From: Juglans regia
Taxonomy: Eukaryota > Streptophyta > Magnoliopsida > Fagales > Juglandaceae
DNA: 64,000 nt
Reading direction: 5' to 3'
Assembly (NCBI RefSeq): GCF_001411555.2
Contig: NC_049912.1
Coordinates: 14,517,145-14,581,144, forward strand
The position numbers and the translations under genes are program-made. Below the pieces are notes generated by a model. That model was given only the letters and a program-made list of their open reading frames with translations, was not told the DNA's origin and searched no databases. Of this stretch, positions 23,221-35,374 are shown piece after piece (the first letter of the stretch is position 1; each line of letters starts with the position of its first letter).

Positions 23221-23930
23221 GTAGTGTCGTTCGTTTCTTCTTCTTTTTTCACTATGAAATTTCCATTTCCTTCTGATGAGTCTATTGATTTCTCTATAAC
23301 CATATTCTGATTATGAATATTGTACTAATTTTCCAGGTAAGTCCTCACCATCTCCATCAAATGATTCAAGCGGTCATTGACTTCAAGAAGACTTCCCATG
23401 AGCATCAAATGATCATCAAATGATCATCCGCTTGCGGATACCACTTGTTATATATAAATCTCATTTGAAATAACAATAAAAATAGAGACTAGAATTGAGA
23501 ATCAGGAACAATAAAAAGAATCAGCAAAATATAAATTGCAGAAGATGGATAACCACGGCTTGGGATGTTCGAGGCTCCCAATTCCTTCGGATGAAAAACT
23601 ACAAGTTTCAACTGATTTCCAAAATGAATCCCTTCACCTTTCTCCTCTGCCTTAGTACCCATATGCCCTCTAACAATTGCAATGTATTCTCTAAACAGTG
23701 TTTTAAGACTAAACGAAAACTATGCCGTTTAACACGAAATATCAAGCTACGCCGTTTCCGGCTTACACAACGAAGTCGTCCTACAATTTTATTGTCACCC
23801 TCTCCTAACAAACTCAGATCCTATTCCTTCGAAAGACAGACATCTGAATCATCACAGCCGCTGGCCGAAACACAAGTTCCCTGTGGAATTCTTGTACCAA
23901 TCTGCCACTATCCCAATTCAATGCATTGTC
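23221..23930 (-). mobile_element. Possible short LTR element (TRIM-like) leader and LTR
   Basis: On the minus strand a TATATAACA end at 23446 is followed by GTGGTATCCGC (23434-23444), close to the tRNA-Met primer site TGGTATCAGAGC. The preceding ~480 bp (23446-23930) could be its LTR; it contains 'acgccgttt'-type motifs common in small plant LTR elements. Downstream, a short leader (DRLNHLMEMVRTYLEN and a Glu-rich stretch) leads into the histone H3 fragment. No second LTR was found, so the call is tentative. The ORF 23495-23935 (plus) has no recognised product. Confidence 0.35.
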
Positions 23931-24074
23931 CATGAACCCATCATATCTTCGACGAAAGGGGCAGAGAAACTCGACCCTGATAGCTTCCAATACGACTACG
24001 CACGCCCCAATCCTCGACCGTAATTGCTTCTGCCGTCTCTCTCTCTTGGCGATTTGATTTTGCCTCTGTTACTG

Positions 24075-24393
24075 GTGAATTATATGCAAAACTATATAGT
24101 TTTATGTATACGTTTCTTGCTTTCTTGAATGAATTTGGGGTTTAGTTGATTTTTCTCTATACCCGATTCAGATTGTTTGCTTCTCTTCCTCAAATTACTG
24201 CCTATGTATGCTTTGTGTGGTTCAGAAGTCTGAATTTCTAAAGTTTTTCTGTTCCTAAGAATTCGAATTATCTGCATATTTACAGCCTGTGGCTGTGTCA
24301 TTCGAATCGACTCGGTTGTCTATTTAATGGTCGCCCGGTTCGGTTGAAATAAATCCTGGGTGCTCCATTTTTTAGCATCTTTTTCCTTTCCAG
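24075..24393 (+). other. Probable 5' UTR intron of the PORR gene
   Basis: TACTG|GTGAAT at 24075 fits a plant donor site. After a T-rich stretch, CCTTTCCAG at 24393 fits an acceptor, about 20 bp before the first ATG. The segment upstream (about 23940-24074) with CT-rich runs (tctctctctctt) looks like a plant 5' leader. This is splice-site reading only and needs cDNA to settle. Confidence 0.4.
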
Positions 24394-24414
24394 TTAATCA
24401 TAGTGAACTAGTCT

Positions 24415-25755
24415 ATGCTACAGTGCAGACAATCCATGGTTATTAATATCATTAGGAGAAAATGGTGCAGTGGATGTTTTTGGGTTGGGCTGGAGGGTCA
24501 GGTTTTCTCTTTTGGATGCCAGCAAGGATTTAATTACCAGCAGAGGTGTGGTTTGGTGAATGTAAAACTGAAATGGGTGAAAGATAGAGCACTTGATGCT
24601 GTTGTGTCTGGTGAAAGGGATCTCAGAGCAGCTTGCATTCTTGTTTCCATGATCTCTTCTTCTCCCCATTCTTGTGTTCCCATATATCACCTCTCTCGCC
24701 ATCGCGGACAGCTTGGTCTACCGCATGATCTTAAGCTCTCCACCTTTATTAGGAGATACCCTACTGTTTTTCAGGAGTCTCATAGTCTTGATGGCGGAGG
24801 CACTCGTGTCCCTTGTTTTGGCTTGACTCCTGAAGCATTAAAACTCCACCAAGAAGAGCTCGATATTATTGAGAAGAATCAAGTGGATCTTGTCAATAGG
24901 CTCCGCAAACTGCTCATGCTTACCAGAGACCGGACCCTGCCTTTGCAAACTATTGACCAGCTGAAATGGGACTTGGGTTTGCCAAATGATTACCATTATT
25001 CCTTGATTCCACATCACTCCAGATTTTTCTCTTTGGTCACCCTCTCTGACAAGCGTGATGGCTTGAAGCTCATGTCCTGGGATAATGATCTTGCTGTCTC
25101 ACAATTGCAAAAAAATGCTGCCCTTCAACAGAATGAAAACGATGTTAAAAATGGCTGCTTAGCATTTCCAATTGGATTTACAAGGGGTTTTGGGTTAAAA
25201 AGGAAATCCATGGAGTGGTTGAAAGAGTGGCAAAAGCTCCCTTATACTTCTCCGTATTCCGATGCCTCCCTTTTGGATTCCCGCACAGATGTCTCTGAGA
25301 AGAGGATTGTTGGAGTCTTTCATGAGCTTCTTCACCTAACCATAGAGAAGAAAACTGAGCGTAAGAATGTGAGCAACCTCCGAAAGCCACTGGCTCTGCC
25401 TCAGAAGTTCACTAAAGTGTTTGAGCGCCATCCTGGTATATTTTACATCTCTAAGAAGAATGACACTCAGACTGTAGTTTTAAGGGAAGCCTATGACCAT
25501 CAGCAACTCTTGCATAGGCACCCTCTTGTAGAAATCAGGGAAAGATTTGGAAGCATGATGAGGACAGGGTTGTTGGAGAGGAGCAGAGGGTTTTACAAGA
25601 GAAGTGCAAGTGCAGGTGCTGGCGTAGAACAGGATCGAACGGATGATGTTTATGTTGATGAAATGGATGATACTCAGGGTAGTTCTGAAGAGGAGTCAGA
25701 CTGTAAGTTGTTTTCTGACTATGATTCAGATGACCCTATACATGAACCATGTTGA
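24415..25755 (+). CDS. PORR-domain organelle RNA-binding protein
   Basis: An uninterrupted 446-residue ORF. From about residue 54 (WVKDRALDAVVSGERDLRAA) to about 385 it matches the plant organelle RNA recognition (PORR, formerly DUF860) family: FIRRYPTVFQES, FGLTPEALKLHQEE, LVNRLRKLLMLTRDRTLPLQ, YHYSLIPHHSRFFSL, RKPLALPQKFTKVFERHPGI and the closing HPLVEIRERF. Family members such as WTF1, WTF9 and RPD1 bind group II introns and promote splicing in chloroplasts or mitochondria. The basic, acid-poor N-terminus suggests organelle import. Start: ATG 24415 gives the longest frame, but ATG 24436 (MVINIIRRKWCSG) has a better context and a more transit-like start. The C-terminus is acidic (EEESD ... 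DYDSDD). It is the only intact host gene here, among transposon debris. Which PORR member it is cannot be decided by eye. Confidence 0.92.
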   Translation: MLQCRQSMVINIIRRKWCSGCFWVGLEGQVFSFGCQQGFNYQQRCGLVNVKLKWVKDRALDAVVSGERDLRAACILVSMISSSPHSCVPIYHLSRHRGQLGLPHDLKLSTFIRRYPTVFQESHSLDGGGTRVPCFGLTPEALKLHQEELDIIEKNQVDLVNRLRKLLMLTRDRTLPLQTIDQLKWDLGLPNDYHYSLIPHHSRFFSLVTLSDKRDGLKLMSWDNDLAVSQLQKNAALQQNENDVKNGCLAFPIGFTRGFGLKRKSMEWLKEWQKLPYTSPYSDASLLDSRTDVSEKRIVGVFHELLHLTIEKKTERKNVSNLRKPLALPQKFTKVFERHPGIFYISKKNDTQTVVLREAYDHQQLLHRHPLVEIRERFGSMMRTGLLERSRGFYKRSASAGAGVEQDRTDDVYVDEMDDTQGSSEEESDCKLFSDYDSDDPIHEPC

Positions 25756-27566
25756 GTTCTGCCAATGCATTCAGCACCAATGAATTGTTGGGAGTTTAAA
25801 ATTATTCAATCCCAACGTGAGCAAATACTTTTCCAGTTATTGTTCAAAATTGGCAATACAATTTGAGAGCAAATCCCTGTTCTCATGTGGTACCCGATTG
25901 AACAAAGCAGTTTTTAATAATGCGGTCATTCCTCAATCAATTGAATTTTGTTGACCAAATTTATGGGCTATATGCCTATCATCTGCCTTCTCATAGATTG
26001 ATTCTTTGACAAGGAAATGGATAAGATTTATGATTAAGTTGTTTGTTGAAGTTAAAAGTGGGAAGCTGCTCCAAAATATAGAAAGCTCAGCCACTAATGT
26101 TGGTCCGGGTGGAAGAGTAACAGAACTCTACTGAGGGTAGTAACGTTCCCCAGATATCTTGTAAGGTCCATGCAAGCAACAAACTTGATATTGGGATGCT
26201 TCACTTAAGAGGATCAAATCGGTGATAACTTGTTTGACATTTAGAGGAAGCATGTAGCAACTCGTCTTGGCCAGAATATGATTAGGGTATCAGTGTCTTA
26301 CTCAGTATATGATTTTCTTTTGTATTGAAGTTTTTAGCATAACGTTAATAATTTGTTCAAAAATCATTCACATGAAGTTTTGGAGATAATCATCATCTTG
26401 ACTATGGTAGTTGTCCCTTTGGAGAACCATAGTTTCATAGCCTGACATTACTGCATATCACATTTTATCCGTTGCATGTCTCACTTGCTACTGTATGCTT
26501 GTGTGAATATTTATGTCAAGCTATTCAGGGTATGATGCTACTTAGCGATATAATTCATACTTGTCGTTGAATGTTGGAAATATGGATTTTGTGCTTTTCA
26601 GGAACGTGATAAATAAGATCAACACTGGAATCTGATAAAACTATAATGCTAAAGTCATTGGGAAAACAATAGGAAAAAAGGGGGCATGAGCATTGCTACT
26701 GTATATGCACTTTCACATTGGAGATTTTTATTTGTCGGGCAACATTCCATGTGCAATTAGGAAGCTGTTGCTGGTTTGCAATTCAAAATCCTTTAATTAA
26801 AAATGAAAAGATGGTGATTTTAAACTTATTTTCATTACAAAAAATAAATGTAGGACTAATGTTAAAAAGTTTTAGTTGTATCACCTTCTCAATATGTGTA
26901 TGAGCACAATGGCATGGCTCCCAAGGCTCAAAACTTGACTCCAAAGCTGAAGTACAACAAACATGCAAGCCTTTTTTTTTCTCTATTTGATTATTACGTA
27001 GTTTTGGAGGATTGATGAAGTGCTAACTCTATTACATGGGTGTCGTATCTTTAAAATTGTATATATGATAACCAGCTTTTAATGATAGAATGAGAATGAG
27101 AATAATGATAACCAGCTTTTAATGATATATTGTGATAGAATGAGAATAATGATGCCCGCATGGTAAACTATCTAATAATTACTCAGGTATTGTGCGTTTG
27201 ATGAGCATCTCTATTCTCTTGCATGTAGTGTCTCCTACTCTTTATAGTGCCTTCCTCAATGTGAGCTCAGCAGCTTCATGCATTCCCTAACTCTTTACTC
27301 TCCCACTCTCCATTCCAACCTCTCTTCGACACGACTCCACCCTAGTTAAACCCCTGGCTCTCCCCCAAACTCCCCCATTCCACGCTCACTCTCCTCGAAC
27401 TCCCCCATGAAAAGTTCTTAGACCCTGAAAGATCAACAAAATGTTTCTAAATCTTAGCCATTGGAACATCATAGGCCTCCCTTATTTTTCTTGAATAATG
27501 ATAACTGGACCTACCTAAACACAACATGATTTGGATCCAACTTCAGCGATAACCCACGACATACAC
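25756..27566. other. Downstream flank of the PORR gene, no further gene
   Basis: The first few hundred bases probably hold the 3' UTR. A 21-bp direct repeat (GATAACCAGCTTTTAATGAT) occurs at 27067 and 27107. A C-rich stretch (27290-27415: tcccccaaactcccccattc) has no ORF. No mobile-element ends were identified. Confidence 0.5.
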
Positions 27567-30500
27567 TGTTAGAAATAAGAGTACCACGGAAGCGATATTA
27601 TCTCGTGTGGAAAATTGTAAATCTAGTGCGATTGTTCCACGGATTTTCGTAAATCGGTGTTGTTCATCCGAAATCATTATGTCGATGGTGGAGTGTGCTA
27701 CGTGGTAAGACTAGAACAACACTCACATATTCCAAAGCCTAAATGTTGATACTAGAGAGAACCAACACACTAAGAGAGATTTATGTTTGTGGTGCAAGTA
27801 CCTTATCCAATGAGAAGAGGGGCTACATAAATAGTCACTCTAAGTGTAACCCCCGACTCAAGCCTCATGAAGTGGCATTAAGCCACTTTATAACCTATGC
27901 GCATATGAAGAGGAACGGCTGCCTACCTACTATGGGTGCCCCTTTATTACAGCTCTCACTTGCACATAGTGGGCGAGACCCCAGGTCCACATCTCTTAAT
28001 ATGTTATCAATCTTGTTCACACTGGCAAATAGGTTATGCGACCACCGAGCACACCTGTAAAAGAAAAATGGGAGAACTATACCAAATCTCTATGAGAGAA
28101 AACCAGCATAACAACATCCCTAAAAGTGTCTCGTTATGCTCCGACTCATTTGGTTACATTAGACTAAGCATCTCTAATCCCTCTTGAGTATGAATGACTC
28201 AGAGCAATGCTCAATCTCCATAAAACATTATGTACCCACAACTATGACCTATAAGACTCACACAATAAGGAAGTAGGCATTTATCCACTCACTTCTACTG
28301 TTGGTCACAAAAGCACATGTAATATGAAATACATGCTACGGTAGAGTTCTCTTTTTTTTTTTTTAAAAAAAAGTGTATATCTAATCTCAATATACCGTAT
28401 AGATTTTAGTCTAGTCGCTATCTTAGTGCCTAACTCGAGTCGCTCCATTTACTCGCTATCCGAAGCACCAAAGAAGATCTTGCATCTAGCTGAACCACAA
28501 GATACTTAGATTGTGGGCTTCCCATGCACAGTCTAAACAAAATAGTAAAGACCTCATCTGAGCCCAACTAAGGTGACATATATATTTATGTCAACCATCT
28601 CTATATGCTACACAAGCATCAGGGGACACAATGTCTCATTTCCACTTGCCACCTAAGTGCCAAAGGTGATCACTTGTGTGAGTGAGTTGATCTAAACCTA
28701 TCAACATACATTTTTTAACATAACTCTCAAATTTATGATGAATGTGTGTGCTTAAAAACAATACTTTCAGCCACGCGACATGATCATAGAACATATTAGT
28801 ATCATGTGCACGACGAGCAATACCATGAGGGAGATAAATCATATATGGTCAACTACAAATAATTAAACCACAACTCTCAAGTGGTGTTTTAGGATCATTT
28901 CTCTCCATGCTCAATCTCATGTGCAATATCCTTCAAAAAAAATATGCGCCTACTAAGAGACCATGCTTTTTATATATGAAAAGGCTTTACACAGCTATGA
29001 AGTCAGCGATTTATCACGAAACTTACTTAGGGTCAAACTCACGATATAAACCTTAAATTTTAGTTAGCAAGTCCAACTGCGACTTTTAAGAATCTACAAG
29101 GTGACTACAAATATTATTCAACAAACTTAATTTGCGACTTCAAAGTTTCATATGAATCTCTTATACTCGTCAACATGTGAGATAACCAATCTTTATTTTT
29201 CACTAAGGGTAAAGTGATTAAGGCCTTTGCCCCTAAGAACAATCACAACAGTCTAGCCATTACTTTTAATGACTTTTCCAAATTGTGTCAAAAACTTACT
29301 TAATCAAATAAATCATATTTACTCTCTAATGAAATCTCAACCTCTAACTCTCATGAGCATATCATAATGGAAACACTAAATAGTATAGGCAAAATAGATT
29401 ATTTGATATTCACTATCTCATTAATTGTCAATGAATTTTGAACAAGAGCTCTTAGAAATTGTTTTTCTTGTAAACAGTCTCACAAGACATGAAGTCTGAC
29501 TTACTTTTCACAAATCAATGTCCACTACCTCGTAGTATGGAAAGCCACTCATTAGGCGACAATTAATAATCTAAGAAAAACAAATCGTCATTTCCATTAA
29601 CTCTCATAGGAATAAGCTTTTCTAGGATTGTCAATAGTGTTCAAAGAACCCATCTTATTAAATAAGTTGTTAATAATAACGACTAGGTACATTGGGTATC
29701 TTTGAATAGATGGTTGGTTTAGGCCGCATGAAAATTGCACCAGCAGCATTCATTCGCTTTTTGTACCAAAACAGTAGAAGCAAAATTCATGCGCTCAAAG
29801 TACTTCGCTCCTAAATATCACAAAAAATTAACCATCTAAATCTCTTACGAGAATCAACTATTTAACTCATTCAAGAAAAGCTCCAACAAATATGCGACCA
29901 ATGGTTATCTAAAGGCAACTCAAGTACTGCCAGGAGATGGATCTATACCTCTATTCAACTCCACTTTTCTTTTATCAATCAGATCAACAGCCCCAGGTTT
30001 GATCATATAAGTGAAGTGAATCTAAAGTTCTATATTAAGATTCCTACCATGTGAATTCAATACCTCTAGCGAAGCACATATTACAAATATTCTCTTTTAG
30101 TCTCTAAACGACGAGAGAATACTGATATATATCTATCACGCTATTTATGAGGATCTTTATATTCAAGCAAATATTGGGAGTCACTATCACTAGTAGTACA
30201 CCATTACTCAAAAGTATACTCACACTAGTTGTTGAATTACTCCCATTATTTTCGGCGATCTCTTATAAAAAAAAGTTTAAAATATTAATATTAAGTTAAT
30301 GTAGAATAAAACGTTCTTTCCACAAAACAAGTGTTGATAAAATCTACAATATCCCACCCTCGCTGAAATTATAAGTAATTTTCAACCAAAATTTTCAAAT
30401 TTAAATCTTCCAGGTTTCTATCTTAATTGAATTCATGTTTGCACAAAAATAATAATCCAACCTTACTAAAAGGCGAATGAACTTAATTTAAGGACAATAT

Positions 30501-32279
30501 GTTAGAATTAAGGCTACAAACCCATATTACATTAGCCCAAGTGTGATGTACAACTACTTTGCACCATAATTTACTCATAACTCAATTCTTAGTAAGTAAT
30601 AATATCGCAAGATAATTGATCTCATCATATACTTCATACAATTGCGATTTAGAAAATATTTTATCAGAAAAATATATTTTCCTTCTAATTAAAAAAAAAT
30701 CTTAGGAATTGTAGTTATATGATGATATATTATTTCTTATTTCATGTCCTTAGTGTGCATGTATAGAAACTTTAACATAGAATATGTTCATATTTCCCTT
30801 TCTCGTTGACTCTTTTAAATAAAGGAGAGGCATCTCATTAGCGAGAAAAACTTCACTTTTTCAAGCTTCACACCCATTATTCTATGCCTCTATGACACAT
30901 TTTAGCATATCATATCTCCACCCAAGAAATAATTTCATTGAGTCAATGAGTAACCATCCAACTTCTACACCTCTAGAAATTTTCGCTAACACCACCATAT
31001 TCAATGAGTCATAGATCAATTTAGGTTTGGACTTCACTAATATTGCTTTAAAACCACTTAAAGAAAACATCTTTATGTGCAACAAATGCAGTATGTGACA
31101 TTATAACAGCTAACTAGCGATATATCCATATTTCTCGCTTACTCAATCTTTTCTTATTCTTCAATTCATTATATGAGAGACAACAAACTTTGCAAGAAAT
31201 AGTCTTAGCCTAAAACTTATCTTGCATTCGTGCAACCACGAGCAAGATCTTTAAGCTTAATTAAGGCGTACCTAATTATTTTGATTTTTTCCGCAGTTAT
31301 TATGCAAACCTTCAAAGTGTTTGATATTACATTACTCTCAGGGGGTGCTCAAAAGCTTGCATATATGCAAGAACCCATTTGTTCTCTCCAGGAAAGAAAA
31401 AAAAATTAGCAAAGATTACTAGTGCTAATACCATAAAGAGGTGCACTGTTAAAAACCTTTAAAATGAATGTGCCAATCAAGAATGTCCTCAGCACTCTTT
31501 GCAAATTTTAAATTTTAATGCCCCCACTAACTAGACATACAAGTAAGTTTTAGAATGTATGTGCTTATCTGTGAGTTAATCTAAATTGCGTCAAGATTAT
31601 AATGCTCAACCTCAAATATAGGAGTAATGAATTTTTGTGTTACAAAAATAACACGCAAATTTCATTATTATCCACAAGATTCTCAAATGTAAAATAGTAG
31701 TTTGGCTCTATCTAATAGTTAATCATTCAACTTCAATGAAAATTGTAGTGCATGCGTCCCATGCCCATTTTCAATTTTACTCAGGACCTTTCAAAGGTTT
31801 TTTATGATAATGATGGTCTAAGACTCTAACACTCATAATAATCTTCATTCGCATACACAATCTCTAGACATTCTTCTTGGTTATCTCAAAGTTACTATTT
31901 TATGCTCATTTAATTGCACACATATTTAACAAATTTCCACGTCAATCTAAGTAAGAATAAAAATAATTAACACACGTCGTAAGATCAAAAATTGCTAAGC
32001 TTCCTAATCATTTATTGCGCCACAATACATAATTATTAATTTCTATTTTAATCTTTGCGCAAATTTATATCGTATAGGAGATTAATTCTAAATCAATCTT
32101 AACCATACTCTCACTAGGAGAAAAGTAGTCTATTGAGCTAGTCACATGCAAGAATGATTCCTCTCAAATCGAAGAAATTCATTTGGGCTAGTCATAAGAA
32201 TGGACAATACAAACTCAGACTACTGAATCTTCTATTTTATCACATTCTAAAATCTTAAAGACTAACTCTTAAAACTCAA
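27567..32279. other. Unassigned AT-rich interval (4.7 kb)
   Basis: It begins TGTTAGAAATAAGAGTACCA, a common start of copia-like LTRs, and runs into the copia LTR at 32280-32510. No ORF above about 105 codons and no recognisable protein are present on either strand, and no internal tandem array was seen. It may be a long LTR or a non-autonomous element, but no matching end, primer site or target duplication was found. Confidence 0.4.
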
Positions 32280-32510
32280 GTAACATATCGAGCGAGTCTT
32301 GAGCAAACTCCTTATCCGACGTTTGCTCAATCCAACCATCAAGTGCACCTCGAGCAACTCTCAGGTTGAGCTTCGCTTGAGCCCAATGTCAAGCGCTACT
32401 TGAGCAAACTCTTTGCTGGAGTTTGCTCAAGCACCATGTCGAGCGAGAGTTGAGCAAACTCTCTGCTTGACGTCGTCTCAGCTCACAATCAGGCTCCACA
32501 TAACCCAACA
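32280..32510 (-). mobile_element. Copia 3' LTR remnant with GAGCAAACTC repeats
   Basis: On the minus strand the LTR begins TGTTGGGTTATGTGGAGCC at 32510, right after the purine tract CCAAGTGGGAGAT (32511-32523), a classic copia arrangement. Inside, the motif GAGCAAACTC (or its reverse GAGTTTGCTC) recurs about six times at irregular 30-60-bp spacing. The far end of the LTR is not defined. It belongs with the gag remnant and 5' LTR at 33480-34380. Confidence 0.7.
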
Positions 32511-32523
32511 ATCTCCCACTTGG

Positions 32524-33480
32524 AGACTGGTTCACCACATGCCATCTACCACTGTCTCCAGCATATGCCATATCACCTCTACAACTCATAGCACCCATTT
32601 TCAAGCCAGAAGACTAACTGAAGTCGCACATCACATAGAACGCCCTCAGTCAACACATTTGTAGGGCAACTCACAACTCACATTACACTGGGAATATCTA
32701 GTCTTGTACCAACCCTAGCACACATAAGAGAACCTATCGCTGAGGTCCCCTTCTCTGATATGGGTGATTGATCCCACCTCCTACTGCCAACCTTAACAGT
32801 CTTCAGTCAACATTCCCATCTCTTGTGTAGTTTCTGCTTCCTCTCTGGCATTCCAATCAGCTTCTTCACTGCTAACTCGCACTTGCTCAATCTCCCATCT
32901 CGCAAGATTTTTCTGTAGTTTCGTGCTTCACCACCTTCAGTCAGCAGGATATAATTCAAGGTAAGTGAATACCTCTGTGGAGGTCTGGTTGTCTTGGCTC
33001 CCTTGCAAGCAGCAACCGTAGGTGTAGATCATCCTGGTTCACCAAATGCTCTATCCCCATCTCTCACACCTCTACTTCACACCATGGTCTTAGAAGATTT
33101 CCCCATGCTAGATACATGATGAACTGCAAAACTGACTCCCTTTTGCTTCCCCATCCTCACATTCACATGACCAAGCTTGCTTTGCTGCAACATGTTTGAC
33201 ATGCTGCAAAACCCAAACATTCCTATTTGGGAGTATGATGCACACATCTCCCAGTCCCACTGCATCCAGTGCATTTCTGGCAATCGTGTACGTCATACCA
33301 AAATCACCAGCAACATAGTTCTATATGATCTCTCAATGTGAAACAGTATGGAATAAAGTTGCTAAGTCCAACGCCCAATCATCAACTGGACTGTGCACAG
33401 TAAGAAATAAAGCATCTTGTATTTCTTTAGTCACTACGTTCACAACGTCATCTTCATCTTTCTTCTAATTTTGACAGTCT
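32524..33480 (-). pseudogene. Copia protease-region remnant; pol largely missing
   Basis: On the minus strand, near 33405-33350, VHSPVDDWALDLATLFHTVS corresponds to the copia protease start (SPVDDWVLDSGASFHTTS), with the catalytic DSG changed to DLA. Further on, fragments such as GDVCIILPNRNVWVLQHVKH resemble the stretch leading to the protease end. Integrase and reverse transcriptase were not found before the purine tract at 32523, so most of pol is deleted. Confidence 0.55.
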
Positions 33481-34188
33481 CTTTTGATATGGCCCATCTT
33501 TCTATAATTCTAGCCAAGTCGTTTGCTACCCATACCTTGACTTGCTCTTGCTTATGTTCTTGGACCTTGATCTATCATGTCCCCTGCCCCCAGTATCAAC
33601 GTTCAAGGCAAAATCTGAGCTCGAGATCTCAGCAGAATCTCTTCTGCGCACATCCTCAGCAATGATCAAATCTCGGATGTCATCATACTTCAACTTCATC
33701 TTACTAGCAAAAACTACTCACGGCCATTCTCATAGCCTCCTAACTATTCGACAATGATGCTAACAGGGATCAATGCCCGAATCTCATCATCAAACTCAAT
33801 ATCAATTGATGAAAATTGGTTGGTGATAGTATTAAACTCATTAAGATGTTGGGCAACAGACATACATTTTGCCATTCTCAGATTGAGCAGTTTCTTCATC
33901 AAGTGCATCTTGTTATTCATCGATGATTTTTCATAAATCCTAGACAAAGCTGCCATGAGATCTGTTATAGTTCTTTCCTTAGCAACTTTATGCGCTACTT
34001 GCTCTTGACAGGATGAGCCATATAACCCCCAAGATCTAACAAGTTCCACTTAGCATTCTCCATGTTGTCTGGCTTCTGACCCATATGACAAAGATGGAGC
34101 TTCTTCCCGTAGAGATAATCCTCGATCATCCAAAATCTGTGCCATCGAATTTCTCATTTCCAACCTTCACTTCCTGTCCAACCATCAT
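33480..34188 (-). pseudogene. Copia Gag (UBN2 family) remnant
   Basis: On the minus strand from 34188, MMVGQEVKVGNEKFDGTDFG opens the Gag. After frameshifts come AHKVAKERTITDLMAALSRI, MHLMKKLLNLRMAKCMSVAQ, HLNEFNTITNQFSSIDIEF and DDEIRALIPVS, then KLKYDDIRDLIIAEDVRRRD. A basic RSRSKNISKSKSRYG stretch follows, and a knuckle remnant KMGHIKRDCQN. This is a standard copia Gag order and wording. At least four frameshifts or stops are present, so it is a dead copy. Confidence 0.8.
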
Positions 34189-34218
34189 TCTCTTTCAACC
34201 CAAACACCGAATCTTGGA

Positions 34219-34380
34219 GCTCTGATACTATTTGCTGGGGAAAATACACCCACTAACAATGATAGCGAGAAGATAGTAAAAATAATAAATGCGAAAACAC
34301 AAGAATCCGTCACACATGACACAAAATCTACATAGTTCGGCAACGTGCCTACGTCTCAGAGTTGTAGTGAATTTTATTTA
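34219..34380 (-). mobile_element. Copia primer site and truncated 5' LTR
   Basis: The minus strand reads TAGTATCAGAGC (34219-34230), the tRNA-Met primer site, right after an LTR end CCCCAGCA at 34233. Only 148 bp of this LTR (34233-34380) remain before a gypsy LTR starts at 34381. Confidence 0.7.
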
Positions 34381-35374
34381 TGTGACGCCCCCAACCCAAC
34401 CTCCGCTTGGGATGGAACGGAGACTTTGGACAACGGGACATATAACACAAGGTTACAAACCCCAGTTCATGACAGTTAATTTGCAATGCATTCTATAAAT
34501 GCATCTAGCAGTATGCAATAACCGCAGCGAAAAATGGGTGACTAAGAACTACGTATGCTAGAATAAACTAAAACATCCCAATGTTATTCATAACCATCAT
34601 AAGTTCAAATCATAAGGTAGCATAATCTTACTACAATTATTCTTGATAATAAGTCTCCATGGCTAAATCAATTGATTCATGCGTTCTAATGCACAAAGGG
34701 TTAGAGCTATAAACATTAAGATGAGGTCTAATCTTTTGTCGAGATCTAGCTTCTCTTCAATCAATTAGATCCATTTGTCCATTTGGTCCATCTTCGTCGA
34801 GTCCTGACACAAGTTCTATCATTCCAGTGGGTCCACAAGGGGTGAGATTTACTTGAAATCTCAGTAAGTTAGACAACCAACATGCACAAAGATAAATTAT
34901 GCATGATGAATGATAAATATGAAATGCATGCGAAGCAGAAAGATAAGTATATGTCTCCCATCCAGATTCTTCTACATTTTAAGAAAAACTGAGATACATT
35001 TTCTTACAGAGAACAGTTTTAAACTTTAACTTCCAAAAAAATAACTTTTCATCATTTATAACAAGTCACATTTAATCATATCATTAACATCATAATGTAT
35101 GATATCGTCACAGTTCCTCATATGCACTGTGAGTACCTTCTAGTGACTGTAGTACAACTCATGTTGAAACTACGTTGTCTGCAGACTCGTTCTCAATGCA
35201 TTTGTAACGTAACATAACATCATCATAACATGTACACCCACCAACCTTTAGGTGTCACACCAGTTGACTTCACTCCGGTCTTTAAAAAGAACCCACATGA
35301 AGCCCGTTGACTGTTCTTCGTCAACCCAGGGGTTACCACTCCAGTTTTACTGGACAGAGGAGTTCCACTAGGAT
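34381..35374 (-). mobile_element. Gypsy LTR copy 1, segment 1 of 3
   Basis: Starts TGTGACGCCCCCAACCC on the plus strand, parallel to TGCGACGCCCCCAATTCC at 54163. It follows the sister LTR through the 'ggtgagatttacttgaaatctcagtaagtt' region and up to ...TTCCACTAGGAT at 35374. There a solo LTR is inserted. The sister LTR reads CACTAGGATAATTTCCCC without interruption near 55175-55190. Confidence 0.85.

Noticed and set aside
23079..23303. Centromeric histone CENH3 reading of the H3 piece
   Set aside because: The EIAQDFK and [10 protein letters not shown] wording follows canonical H3, not CENH3.
23495..23935. 146-codon plus ORF
   Set aside because: No recognisable product, and it overlaps LTR-like sequence on the other strand.
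34381..35374. A separate full gypsy element between 34381 and 39696
   Set aside because: The target duplication AGGAT and the sister LTR show this is one LTR split by a solo LTR on the opposite strand, not an element with inverted LTRs.
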